Origin: Schistosoma mansoni
Lineage: Eukaryota > Platyhelminthes > Trematoda > Strigeidida > Schistosomatidae
Length of the DNA: 64,000 nucleotides
Assembly: GCF_000237925.1 (NCBI RefSeq)
Contig: NW_017386035.1
Span: 124,001-188,000, forward strand
Direction: 5' to 3'
Each line of letters opens with the position of its first letter. Within the stretch, counting starts at the first letter, position 1. The position numbers were made by a program, and so were the translations under genes. Positions 35,220 through 49,100 of the stretch are shown here, piece by piece. The notes under the pieces were generated by a model, which worked only from the letters and a program-made list of their open reading frames with translations, had not been told where the DNA came from and made no database searches.

Positions 35220-35485
35220 CATTTTGACCTCCTATTTCCAGTCTAGTTGACCTTTATTTATATATATAAATGTCTTAAACAAAAATATGTGTGATCAGAT
35301 TGTTCGAAATGTATTGCGCTAATATATCACATAGTTCTGATAATCTTCGTCTTCTTATCAAATGGACTAATTGCTTTAAATACACAAAAGAAAAATGTAG
35401 TGCTGTGAATAAGGAATGTCCACACAATGTGAAAACTATCAGTCTCAAAACTTCTATTTGAAGGATTCTACTTAGAAACAAGATG
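35220..35485 (-). mobile_element. Penelope-like 3' remnant and inverted segment
   Basis: TTTTGACCTCCTATTTCCA matches the 3' untranslated part of the copy at 19765 (about 20908). Then 35285-35356 is a perfect inverted copy of 33106-33177. A broken fossil; inverted partial duplications at the ends are known for Penelope elements. Confidence 0.6.
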
Positions 35486-38400
35486 AAAAATCATATGACA
35501 TGAGGAACAAAACAGACCACTATTATATCCTAGTCATATATACATGCCTAAATATTTACACCTTCTAAGACGTCATATTCATTATTTATGCATGAAAAAA
35601 CAAAATTAGACCAAATTACCGGTCTGAATTATACTGAGGATCTTCTTAATATTTACTGAATGTGGAATAAGTCAATATTCTTCAGCACTTTAATATAGCT
35701 CAATATTCATTGACTGTTAATGTTTCTATTTACATGGATTATTTCGCACCATTATTATTACTCATTTAAATAAGTTAAAATATCCACTTGTTGTTAGTAT
35801 ATGAATTTTCAAAGTTTAATAACCGAAGAAAGGAGAAAAATGTTATCGGTTGACAAACTTAGACTACATAAATCAAAAGTCAGAGTATTTAAATTAGTGT
35901 AGAACGAAATTATTCACTGGGATAACAATTAATATTTCTTCACTTTGAATATACTTCCATACATTGCAATTCACATTTCTTCTCATCTTTCACTTTGATA
36001 TTATTGCTTAGATGATGTTCTATGACTCTACTAGTTCTTCCGATTTTGAATAAATTGAAAGATATTTCACAGCTTTAATTGATTTTCCAGAGTATAGGTA
36101 TAACATTTATTATTTAAAGATCGTCGATCGGTTATTACTCACATCAACTTATAGTGATGAGATTATAATTTATGGACGACTTTTGAGCGACACTAAGGTA
36201 ACTTTGCACAGCTAAAAATAGAATACCAGTCATAACCTACAAATACGTTGCTATTCAACATGTAAAAAAAAATTAAGCAACACACTAATCAATTAATGAC
36301 AACCAACCAAGTATTTCTACAAAATATTTTATATTCACCAACCACACTTTAATGTACATAAATGTAAGTTAGGAAGTTTAACACGTTCCAAATCAAGTGT
36401 ATACTTGCAATATCCCTTATCATATTGACCAATTCACGAGCCAATTCAAAAACATTTTCTGAATAGAGATTATTGGTACTACAGAGACTCAAAGATTATC
36501 AATATTTAACTTGAATGGCCTGATTCTCATTGAGATTATAACTTCTGAGATGGTGGAGAAGATTTGTAGCTCAGGTGGGTGATTTTGATTGGAACCAATC
36601 AACATCGAGGTGCACAGAACAAGCTGTGAATCACATGTGACAAAATTCAAACACTTCACTTCTACCCGAAGTTTGTGCTGATGTCGTTCAGAAGGACGAT
36701 GAAAGCTCCACGACCAAATCATCCAGCTCAGAGAACAAACCTACATCAGATTATAACTTCAATTTTTTTCCACTAGCTGAGGTATGTTTGTCTAAGCATA
36801 TGCTGTATCCTTTATCACTCAACCCACCATATACGAATCCTTATCACTGACCCGTTGTAAATAACCGAACGACATGCAACAAAATGATCGGATGAGAAAT
36901 TCTTTGATATTATATGTATATCGTACATCAATGCATACAATATTATGCTTAAAGTAATTATAACTTGATATTAGATAGATATTTTGTTTAGGATCATCAG
37001 GGGTGAATGTCTAAACGAACAAAATTTAATTGTAATTTACTTGATGTTCAATAGTGGAAATAAGCAAAATTATCTTTCGAATGGAATAACGTATGACAAT
37101 TAACTCTAAATTGTGAACCTCTTAAATAAGTCAAAATTAACAAATTTAGTCAGTAGACTAATAATAAGACTATATATACATTGTTTTAAGTTTCTTTTAT
37201 AACTACTGATTTAAATGTAATTTGACAATCATGTAAAGATATATACTAAACTGTGTAACGCATCTATTCATTCTAAAGTGATAAACACTTCCAAGAGAAG
37301 CTGCTTAAACTGAATTAGTTTACTTGATTACGACAAAAGTTAAAGATACATATCCAGTTAGTGAGTTCCATCTTCATAATCTTGCATTGGTAATGCTTGA
37401 ATATTCTGAAATTTAAAAGTTCTTATTTTCAAAAAAGAAAATTAACGACATCAGTGACACCTTAAGTATAATAATACAAAAATACACGAAGTGGTTCCAC
37501 GTATACAGTACACGACGAGGATAACTGTAATGAACTGAAACATGACCAACCCTCTTTCCCCTTGAACTAGGCGTGGTTACTAATCTATTAACATGATAGT
37601 ATATATAATAGACTAAAGAAAGAAGTAAAGAAAACAGAAAATCTACTACTCTACTATTGTATCCCAATAACAATAATAACAACAGTGATAAAAAGCATTG
37701 TATTATATACTATTTGGTTCGTTATCATAATATCTATTAATGTACATTTTACTTATGAATTACTGAGCCTTTTTTTATTCGAAATGACTGTCATGTTGAA
37801 CCATTTTTAGAGTAGGTACAATTAGATCACCATAAATATAAATCTTTTTTAAAAAAACAATTTAACATTTTATCAATGATAGATTGTACAATTGTAGACA
37901 AAAAGAAAGAAAAATAGTAAGAAATATATTTTAAATGAAGAAACAAATGGTAATAATAATAATAATGTTAATATGTTTTGGAGGTAAAATGAATTCCAAT
38001 TTGATAGTTACAAAAAATACAAAGTGGATGATAAAAACTAAAAAGGAGGGCGAACATGAAGTAGATATGACCAGAAAAAGGAGCAAACTTTAGAAAAAAA
38101 AGACAAACTATACAAGGAATAAAACGAATGATAAAAATAAAATGATGAATATATTACCCCCACATCTCTTCATCAGTGATAATATATGTGTGAGTGCAAT
38201 AAAACTAATGAATATAATTATATGATGTGATAAATACAGATGAGAATGAAAGTAATTTATATGAAAATCATATATATCTTCTTATTTGTTAACAAGTGAC
38301 TTAACTGGCATTAATCGTACTATTCAATAAATGGCCTTATACATACACACATATACATGTACTAAGTGGAAAATGCCTCCTTATAATGTTTTGAAAAAAA

Positions 38401-39844
38401 GAGTAATGAATAGGACAAACAGATACATGAAAAGATAGACAGAGATAATAAATACCATAGACTTCAGTATAATGCATTACATAAGATAATTTTACAGAAC
38501 AATAGAAAAGGAGAAAGACAGAACACAAAGAGGAATAGCTGGAACAAAATGAAAGCTGAACGGCAACCGCGAGCACCTTGGTTCATGCAGAAATAGAAAG
38601 GTTATTCGGTATAAGATTTATCAGAATAAGTAGAATCTTATGAGTGTGGTAATTAGAGTTTTCCAGAGTGTTAAAAGAAATTTGTGTCTTTCTAGGAGAA
38701 CACCTCACAAACTTTACAATAATAATAATAACAATAAGAAGAAGAAGAAATTCTGGGTTAAAAGTGAAAAATTGATGAAATGCACCGTTTTTCTTAATCC
38801 AAAATAAAGATTATTCACAAATACAACAAGAAACACAGTCTTTACATAAATAATATTTAGTCATAGAACAGGGGTAAGATGTATAGAAAGATGAAATGAA
38901 TTGACATCTTTTTTAGTTTACATTAATTTCAATAAACAAAATGTATAGAATTTTCCCGAGATGATTTTTCAGCAGTTGGAAGAGGATCTCTGAAGATAAA
39001 GAAGAAAAAAAGGAGAACAATAATAATAAACTGTCTAATATGATCTACAATATAAATTCTTCACAATAATTAATTTAATTATCAGTAATAATGATAACAT
39101 CAAAATATACAAAGTTCAACAACAATATACAAGTCATATTCAAAAGAGGGCGATGAATTTGAAGTATTACTAGAATAAGAAATTATATATGACAGGGATT
39201 GAATTATGATGGTTATACATTACGATCCAACAATGACCTGTGACAGATCAACAACTTAACACTATGAACCAGTGATAGTCCAGGCAATCGACTACAAGCT
39301 ATTACTTCATGAGTCTATTAGCGATAGGTATTTAACATACTTTTGGGTTCAAAGTAGTAGTACTGAATGTTAAGAAACGTTTTGAAATTTATAGTCTATT
39401 AGCTAAAACTTCGTATATTGTTACACCATTGCACGAGACGAAAATAATGTGAACAATGAATAATTATTCATGTGTAAACAATTATCGAGCGGCATCCAAG
39501 ATGGTTCAAAAAACAGTGTAAGGTGTGGCACGCAGGAAACCTATCCAATTACCTTAACTTTCGAAATAGTTAACAAGACCGATATTCTACGAATTCCTAC
39601 ATAATTACAAATAGATTTACAAACTAGTAACATGTGTACCTGTGATAAAACTGAATTCTCCTAAGATCTATACATATACTCCGAGAAAAGAAAGGTGAAT
39701 CACTGAGAACAATGAATCGGTGGGTTAAAATATCACTATAAGCATTTTAATCTAAGAAAGTTCACTAACTCAGTAACTCACTCACTTTCTTAACTCAAAA
39801 ATGAGTCTTGAAATAACCGACTCCGTAGTTCGAATATGTATAAG
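35486..39844. other. Intergenic stretch without recognised genes
   Basis: AT-rich with A-rich runs on the + strand from about 37.8 kb. Only a Merlin end (36155) was recognised. The segment 36486-36770 is less AT-rich and could be a repeat, but has no second copy here. Confidence 0.4.
36155..36210. mobile_element. Merlin end fragment
   Basis: GATGAGATTATAATTTATGG and the next ~30 nt match the Merlin inverted end at 30430-30494. No partner end was found nearby. Confidence 0.5.
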
Positions 39845-40060
39845 TAAGTTGGTGATTAGAGGTAGTAGACAGAAAACCCTGGTTTTGTGCTGTTTGGTAC
39901 TCGTCACCAAGGTGTAATCTGTGGGGACTGGCTCTCCCTTCCTAATTTGAATTCAGCTTTACAGTTGGAGACGTAAGCGCTGAGCTATTCTGGCCATGAA
40001 TGACCTCGTGTGCGACTAAGATGTATTTACAATAGATTCACCACGGAATGGCGATGAATA
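39845..40060 (-). mobile_element. tRNA-like SINE, family C
   Basis: On the - strand GAATAGCTCAGCGCTTACGT (A-box-like) leads to TGAATTCAAATTAGG (B-box-like), then CTTGGTGACGAGTACCAAAC and CAGGGTTTTCTGTC. Related to the + copy at 44030. Confidence 0.55.
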
Positions 40061-42117
40061 TCACTAAGGAGGAGTGAGGAGCATTAAGAAAAACTTGACA
40101 TATATGACACTGGTAACTACTCAATAATCAATCAATTGTAAGTAATGTGTGAACGATCAAATAATTGTCGGGTGTTAAACGTAATAGCTATAAAGTAATG
40201 CAGAGTAAACTGCTATGTAACATAAATGTCACCAAGTAATCGTTAAATAAACGAGCTATCAAGCTATCAAAGAAAAAAGTTATAATCTTAAAAGTTGATG
40301 AAAATTCCAGACTTAAATGTACAAATTAAACATCAATAATTCATATAGATTAACGAAGCAAACTAATATGACATCCTACAATAAAACATCCTGGCCAGTG
40401 ATGATGTCATTTTGTATATTAAAGGGTTAGTCAAAACATTAGCAATGTTTGTATGTATAGAAGCTGAATAAGATCACAGACTATAACATCCTATAGTAAT
40501 GAGTATAAAATTAAATAGACTTCTTTCAAACCAAAGCGTTATCTGTTAGGCTACTTTAAACAACATCCTTTTAGACCGAGTATTTCGTTAAATAAACTCC
40601 AAACACCATCTAAATCTCCAAAGAAATATCAAATTTATTTTTTATTTTAAATTTTAATTCACCTAATATAAAGAAAATCAAACTGTGATGCCATAGACAA
40701 AAGCATCAAATGATTTTCATTGTTTAATTAAATTAGAATATAATGAAAAATGTAAAGAATCAAAGTGCAATATATATAACGACACAGTATATAATTAAAT
40801 TAATCGGTTAAGAGAAATCTTGGAAAGTAATTATTAAAAGAATATAGAAATCAACTGTAAGACAATAAGATCAAAGAGTACTATTATGAAGACGTTTTGA
40901 TCTTATAATTCGTTCAATAATACCTTTAGTATTGATTTTTAAGGTAAGATGTATTAACCTCTTGAAAAGAATAATCTATACTGATTATGATATACATAAC
41001 ACACTAGAGTCATATAACAAGTTAACACTTTGTAAAATAAAATGGATTCGAGGGAAAACACATTCGTTATTTGATTTAATCACAAGACAACGGTTATGAA
41101 AGTGAATTAAATAACTGTCAAGCACTTAAATTAAGGAAAACTATTATAGATAAGCTTATAATGAAATTAATAAAATATTTAATAAGAGTATTCCAGTGAA
41201 AAAATCTTATTTGACAGTGTATTCTTGTCCTTTACTGGTGATAATATATCACTGTAGGAAAAAGAAAAGACAAGTCATTTTGTAACTTAAGTCTTTACAT
41301 CGAATGTGGAAAGCGACGGCACAATTTATTTTTATTGATTAAGATAGGAGAAACGCCTCTGAATAAGTTTATTCATGTATTTAGATTAATGAGCCAAGTG
41401 TAGTTTAATGAAGAAAACGAATCTTGATGCAATACTTCAATACAAGCCCAGATGTTTGTTCGTAATACGCGCGTTATTAACGACTTAACAGTCTTTCACA
41501 AACATACAAGGCTATTTGTAAAATTAAGACATTGTAAATTAAAGAAAAATATGGACAAAGTGAGAAAAGTCTGGAAACATTTCATAATGTAAATGAATGG
41601 TATAAAATCTAGCTAAGAATAATGTTACCCGTTACGAACGGATTATAACGATAACAAAAATGATTGGAGGGGATTCAGTTGATTGAAAGCTAACTTACAT
41701 GAAAAATTTAAAGTTTTCTACGAAGAAAATATCACTTCATCATGATACGGAAGTGTCAAGCGTAGGGCGATCAGTCGTGATGGAAGAAAGTTTACAATAT
41801 GGCAACAGTCTTAAGTCAAAATAATTTTATAATAGAAATTATTCCAGAATATCTACAATTGAGTGAAAGATTCGGAGTACAAAGGGGAAAGTATGGAAAT
41901 GGTTAATTATTGCGAAGGATGGAGTCAATAATCAATTCAAAACATTGTTTCTCAAATATTATATATTAGATGCGAATGTAAAAACCACTTTTACGATAAC
42001 TCTACATAAATCTATCATCATGTAAACAGATTAAAAAGCGGATAAATTATGAGGTAGATTTATTTTAATTTTATTATTTAGTTGGTAAGTACTCACAGGA
42101 TTAATTATTAAAGTTTA
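40061..42117. other. Intergenic stretch, nothing recognised
   Basis: AT-rich. No open frame of note, no repeat copy seen elsewhere in the window. Confidence 0.4.
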
Positions 42118-42318
42118 TGAATGTACCTTCATCATACATATGTGCCTGTTGTTTATGGACCTGATCACTGTACTAAATGACTCTAGAAATAAAGTCACCG
42201 GACCGCTCATGTCTGATCTGACCGACACGTCAGAAGCCAAATATAATCGATTTTGCCTGCCTTTACTGTTTGATTTAATGGATTTATACTCAAGAAATAT
42301 ATTATTCCCAATACATCT
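42118..42318 (-). other. Possible extra 3' exon of nudE
   Basis: An open stretch with less AT-biased composition than its surroundings. Read in the phase left by the alternative exon 8 donor, it gives a Ser-rich stretch around LASDVSVRSDMSGPV and stops near 42118. The acceptor (CATATGAG) has a weak pyrimidine tract. No resemblance to a NudE tail was recognised. The opposite strand is also open here. Confidence 0.2.
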
Positions 42319-42913
42319 CATATGACCCTTCTTATTTTACATAATTATCATGTTTGCTACGCAACGATCAAATTTCAGAATATGTACTGAACTAAACTAG
42401 GGATATATCAAAATAAAGTTTAATAAATTATGAATTAAAGTGGGTTAAATAATATATTCTCCTGAAAAAGCTCTCAAACATCTTACTGCATACGTTTACC
42501 AAGATATCAAGTCATAAGAGAAAGTAGTAAAAAAAGATGAAACCTTATGGAAAGAAACCCTGTCATAGATTACCATGACCTGACTGACACGATCAATTTG
42601 ATTATGGATATCATATCCGTAATAAATATTATTGTTGCCTGAAACAGAGTTATTTTTATTTATGTCTAAGGTTAATACTGAAGAAAAGGTTACACTTTCA
42701 TCGCATTCGAGAACATAGATGTAAACTTGAAAATCAATAATGACAATAAAATAAAATACGAAAATATGGTACAAACAATAGTATAAAGTTAACAGTATAG
42801 AGAAACACTAAAGATTTGTGGTTCTTTGAATTGTAAAATGTTCATCAGTATGCGTAAACCAATGAGAAAGTAATAACTATATATGCATATATTAACCAAT
42901 CAATGAGCTCTAC

Positions 42914-43114
42914 TTACAATTTAATAGGACCATTTGTCCAACTTGGATTAGATAATCTTTGTGGTGACTTTAAATTATATCTTTTCAATTCGAAATCAGA
43001 TGATGGAGAGTGTATATTACAGTTATTACTGTCGCTATTACCATTATATACTGGTGCTGAAAGTGGAGGATGACCGTATGTCTTATATAATATAGACAAT
43101 TTCATTTCTAACTG
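42914..43114 (-). CDS. nudE exon 8 (likely last)
   Basis: Reads [20 protein letters not shown], continuing the LESKLA block of NDEL1, then a Ser/Asn/Pro-rich tail ending NGPIKL and TAA. The TAA lies inside TTGTAAGTAG, a good donor. If spliced, the exon would end at 42918 and coding would go on. Confidence 0.8.
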   Translation of the reverse strand, partial: QLEMKLSILYKTYGHPPLSAPVYNGNSDSNNCNIHSPSSDFELKRYNLKSPQRLSNPSWTNGPIKL

Positions 43115-46100
43115 CTATATAGAGAAGAAAGAAAAGGAACAAAGGTCAAAACAAATTATTAAAATTATCAGTAGAGGTTTGCAGAGATTACAGAATGTTA
43201 TTGATAACACGAACCACAGACAATAGATGACCACACAATATCGTGAAATGGTTGAAGTCAGGCATAGACACTATTTGATTTCGGCTCAGTAGTCTAAAAG
43301 TTGGGTGTTAGAGTGCAATATCGAAAGTCTTGGGTTTGATCCGCAGTGGTGAGGTCATGGATTCACACTGCTGTGGAACCTCATAAATAGAATTAAACAG
43401 CTGTTCAGTGCTTTCTGGTTTTTAAATTAATTTGTTCCAAAATAATGTAATTTGACAAACAACAACAATTAATATTTATTCCATTTTACTTTAAGAATAG
43501 CAAAACTTAAGGTATATACACCTGTATGTCGGAATCCGTAGCTAAAGAAAGAGACAAAGACACACACACGAACGTATACATACAGATAGTAAAATTGTAA
43601 ATTAATTAATTTTGTTATTGCTTATCGTAAACTTTCAAACTTACTCCTATTCTTTGTAAAGCATTATTCACCATATTTAAAGCAGATAATCTGACAGATG
43701 GAGTAAGTATTGAATTAAAAAAGCAACTGTTTTCTGTCTGTACCATAGAATCTTTTGTATCGACTAGATGAAACAGGTAATGAGAGAGAAAATATGCATC
43801 AATGGAATTGTGATTATGCAGGATAACAATGTAAAAGATTATTAATTCAAGAATAAACCAGTGAGAACACAGTTAAATAAGCCAAAAACATTTATGAGCA
43901 TGCACTGTATATAAGTACTCATGAAAACCAAAGTAAGCTTACGAATGGCTGATCACTGCCTATATCTAGTCCCTTAGAGCTAAGTGAATTCTATCAACTG
44001 AGTTGTGCTGTGGCCGTTAGTCTAAGTGACCCTATATCGCATGCACTACAGGTCAATAGCGATACGAATAGCTCATTACTAACTTCTCTGACTGTGTGAT
44101 GCAGAACCGAATCCTCCAGGTAGCATCAGTTCTTTCAAAATTACAGGTATACCTCGCTGACGAATGCTAAAGAGCACAAAACCTAAGTCCAGGGTTCCCT
44201 GTCAACTACCTTCCACTACTTAATACTAGGCTGAATTAGATATCTATTACACTCTAATTCCGAATTCGCAACTAGTGTTGCACACCTATGACCTGACACG
44301 AGATCAAATCTAAGACCTTCAAAGTTTTATGGAAAAGAAATAAAGATTCTAATAAGTGTAAGTCAAATAGTTCACATTTCAAACATCACCCGATTTACAA
44401 TGTAGTAAAATGATTAAAAAGAACTTGAAAACTTAGTGTGAACAAGGCGATTATATTTGCCAATGATTAAATTTATAACCAGTTAAAGAATATCATATTT
44501 CATTTTGACAGAGCTTTAGCATCATGGTTGGATTTATGAATCATGTCATTTGGTAAAATAGAACTGTCATTCAATAACAACTATAATAAACTATCAGATA
44601 AATATGATCGCCGATTTTCTTTAAAAAAATGGACTATATATATCTAGTGATGCTTCTACAATGACAATGTCAGAATACCATGAAGATCACAGTAACTTGA
44701 ATAATCTTAAGATTGAAGAACCGACCTATAAATCTAGTCGTTTAATTATGGAACATTAGGACCTGATTTAAGCGTGATGCTACACCATGATGTAACAACA
44801 TAATGACAAGAAATTAACAAGACGAAAGTCAGGGTCACAAGGTATTATTCATTGGAATTAAGAAATTAGCATATTAAACAGAGTTAGTCAGGGATTGAAA
44901 AATAAAAAGAGATGTTACATTCAAACCGCTTCAAAAAGAACGTATGAAGCTATCTCAGTGAAATCGATTTTAGTTATAATCTTTAAGAACACCAACTACA
45001 AATTAGAATCATCTGACAGGCTCAAGCCAGATAGCCTGTATTTTTTTAACATGTCTAAGACCAACAGTCAATAGTTTGATGGACTAATGTCACTTTTTAG
45101 TTAACCCAGATTTGTTTTTATTAGACAATATACCATACTAGCAAGAATACTATGCTGACGGATTAACATGTGTAAAATATGCTTCAAACAAAAGTGGAAT
45201 TATTGATTACAGGATATACATTATGAAATTAAATAAAAACGGTAAATTAAATATACATAAAGGGAACTACTTGAATTAGTCAGTTTAAATGACAAGCTCT
45301 TATAATTAGCCATGAGTACTCAAGGGGTGATTCGAAGTCTAAGAACCAAGCCTAACAATCATGTCTTCATTGAATAGTGAGAGAATTACAAACTAATTTT
45401 TTCCAATCGTCTGTGACATGGTATCATGTTTATTTTATGTTCATATTTCATACGAGCATGCCATTTCACTTCATAAACACCTTATTCTTTCAATGTCTCT
45501 AGCATGGAAAACTTTTATGCATCTTGGACTTTTCATTTTAGTTAACAGGAGCGGAAAAAGAGGATAGAACTAATCTCGTTGCTTAATATCAAAGAGCCTT
45601 AGTGGAATTTAATTACCACATATAACGCTTAAACAAGAAAAGAGAACAGAATAAGCAGCATTAAAATAATAATAATAATAATTTCGATAAGATAGCATAA
45701 CTTACGCTTTATAACATATAAAAGAATAATTAGAAAACTGTTACATGTAAATGACTGAATGTTAACAAAAAATAATCTAGATTGATCGGAAAATAATAAC
45801 CATTTGTATACAGACTCTTTTGTGAATACAATTTGGTTAGACTTATATTAGCACGTTAATTAATGTAAATTTATGATTAAAGGTTATAACAATAGTTGTA
45901 GTAGCGGTATTAGTAACAAAATCATTATTATTATTAAAAAAAAATAGAAAAAGGGGGAAAACACGCTTTCAGATATGAAAAAGATATTGAAAGTAATCGG
46001 CATAAGTTACGTCTTACTTAAATAAAATTCCTGTAAATAGTATCTTGTATTGAAATTAGAAGAAAAAAAATAAGCCATCTTATTCAGTTCAATTTACATT

Positions 46101-49100
46101 TAATAAAAAATTGGATCAAATACAGATCAACAAACAATATTGAATTTTTATAGATTAAATTTCAAGGTATACTTATTTTGATCTATGCAAGATAATGAAA
46201 GTATTTATAGAATTACCATATTCGATTACACTGTTATACATTTATTCTGTCTATCATTTGAAACAGTACAATAAACAGTGAAATTGATGCTGTAAGACAT
46301 CATTGATATACTACATGGAATATCTAACCACTTATTTGTAACCAGTTAAGAAACCTCACCTATTTGTAGTGTTGAACATAACGGATTTACATTATTTACC
46401 AAAACATGTTTGAAACACTGGATACCATATGACTAAGCCACATTCCAGTAATACTTATGTCAATAAGAGACTGATCGATTGCAGTCCTGAACACATTAAT
46501 GGGAAGATTCGAACAACCAATACAAAATGAATATAAGAACTCTCGTCTAAATTAGAGCGAATAGTTTCACAGTATTTGAGCGCCGAGTTGATGTAAGACA
46601 TTAAATAGGAATAATATATTTGTAAAATCTCAGCGAATTTACTACAAATTCATTTGCTGAGATTCTACAAATATATTATTCCTATTTAATGTCAATACAA
46701 AATGAATTTAAAGTTCACTCCATTGCACAAGCTAGTGGCTACCTGGACTCAGTAACTAAGTGGATAATGTGATGGCGTCTGAAGCGAACGGTACTAGGTT
46801 CGGGTCCCAGAGTGAACATCAACTCTAGAATGCAGGTGCATCTAGCTGGTAATCCCAAGTAGGATGAAACGTGAGTCCTGGATTCCACTGCTAGCCACTA
46901 TCCATCTTTGCTTAAAATGCTTGTGACTTAAGGTAATATCGAAGCAATCCGCACAGGATGCACATATGCCAATAAGAGACTGATCAATGGCAGTCCTGAT
47001 TCAAACAAGCAATATGAAATATATATACGTAATTCTCACGTCCCCAATAATTATGTCGTGGAACCATATAATAATATAAAATGCACTTACAACATAGAAA
47101 ACAACATGCAAATTCATGTGTTACACTTATTGAATACTATAAAGTACAACAATGGAATTTTTATTGTTTTATTCATCCCCAAATTAGTCCCCTTCCACAA
47201 TCAGGTCATCCTTAGACTTACTCTTGACAAAAAAAATCAAAGCATAAAAAAGTGTAATGACAGTAGTAAAGGAATATATGTTGTATACGATATTAGGAAC
47301 AATTTTCAAAGTTTAAGTATACTAAGAAGGTAAATGAAATTAACATGTATTTCCATAATAGACAAATTGGTGAAATATATTTACGAACTAAGCTGTAAAC
47401 TATGCTTTGGAACACTAAAGCAAATAGTGTAGATTCTAATATTTCAGACAATAATTTCTTACTAGATCTTGTCAAATACTTTACTTTACAATTTAAGTGT
47501 AATGGTTAGTAATAATATCCAATTGTTAAAACTGAAATAGGTGAAACAGGGTTCGAATCAAGGACTCAGTGGGTGAAGGTTGAACGCTTTAACCATTAAG
47601 CCACCACTCACTCTAAAAATAGTAAAGAAGAGTTAGTCATTCACATCACTGGCACTAAATACCAACCTTAAACAATGTTTGATTATCAAAAACAAAATCA
47701 TAGTTATTTTAACAAAAAAATGTAAACAATAATAATGAGAACAAACCAAATCATAAATTGAATTACTCTATTATAATTAAAACTATTCAGTATGTTATTG
47801 TTTGCAAAAATCAGTGAACTATAATAAAATCAATTGAACACCTACACACACACACACATACGTACACACAAAGGTAAATTAATTAATTAATAATTATCAT
47901 TATAAAAGAAAATATGTAATTTTGTTATTTAATTTGACACAAAAATGATATAAAATATAAATATGTAATCAGCTGATTTTGATATTATCATTATTTGAAC
48001 TCAGTAAATGAAACACTGTTTAATTTCAGCATGATCTCTCTTTATTTCTTAAGAGATAAGTTTTCTCTCAACTCAGTCAGTCAGTCAGCTACAACATAAG
48101 ACCGGGCACATATATGCATCGATCCAAGTCAAATGGGCATAAAAATCAGGGATAAATTTTAAAAATAAAAAAAAATTAATACACAGGCAAATACATATTA
48201 TACTCTTACATCAGGACTTATAGGACTTTTAATATAAGATAAATATTCAAAACTTTATCACATGTTAATGTACACCACTTATGAAGTAACATTTTAGATC
48301 TAGAGGGGAAGAAATGCCTTTCTATCATACTTATACTCAAGGCTGTCAGAAGAGTAGGAATTATATCAGTGTCTTTATAAAAAATAACTGGTCTTTGCAT
48401 AACCTTGTCGATAAGTGAGTTCTCCGAGTGAGGTATTTTACACACATCCACATACAAAGACACATGATTACTGAAGAAAACTTGATTACCGAATTTCATA
48501 AATTAAGATAGCTATTCCACTACAGAAAATTCACACGAACCTCATACACATAAAAACATAAACACACTATACACAAACGTTGTTGATCTTCGGAAAGTCA
48601 CAATGATTACTATTGGCTAAGATGATATTTTACTTGATCAGGTGGTCATAATCTTGATGACCTTGAATGGGTTAGTGAATGTACAGACATTTAAAAGTGC
48701 ACAGACTAATCTTGTGGCCTTAATTTATTGATCGGTCAAGTGTAGACTATAATCACGTGCATAGTACCTGATTTGTAACAAAATTATTTATTATTATTTG
48801 TAACTGCATATGAAAATGTACGGATCTCCTTGCCTTGGCAACAGAGGAATCGCAGTGATTGGTAAGACAAAAATTTACAATCACAACCGTACATACTGAA
48901 TTACTTGGTCAACAGTTAATGTAACATGAATAAAATAAGGATAAAGTTGAACTATACCACCGAGTCAGTAGCGTGCAATCTACTTCACGGTCAATGAATA
49001 GATATAAAAGTAAATACCTACTTTAATTTGACTTTTGTAAATAAAATTTTCAAGTGTCTTTACGCTAACTGTAACTTAATAAGTGTTAGACGTGACAATA

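Noticed and set aside
41221-41250. Hammerhead-like stretch near CTGGTGATAA
   Set aside because: No GAAA plus cleavage triplet at the right spacing and no stem I.
47545-47615. tRNA gene
   Set aside because: A and B boxes are present but no acceptor stem or full cloverleaf could be drawn; read as a SINE promoter.
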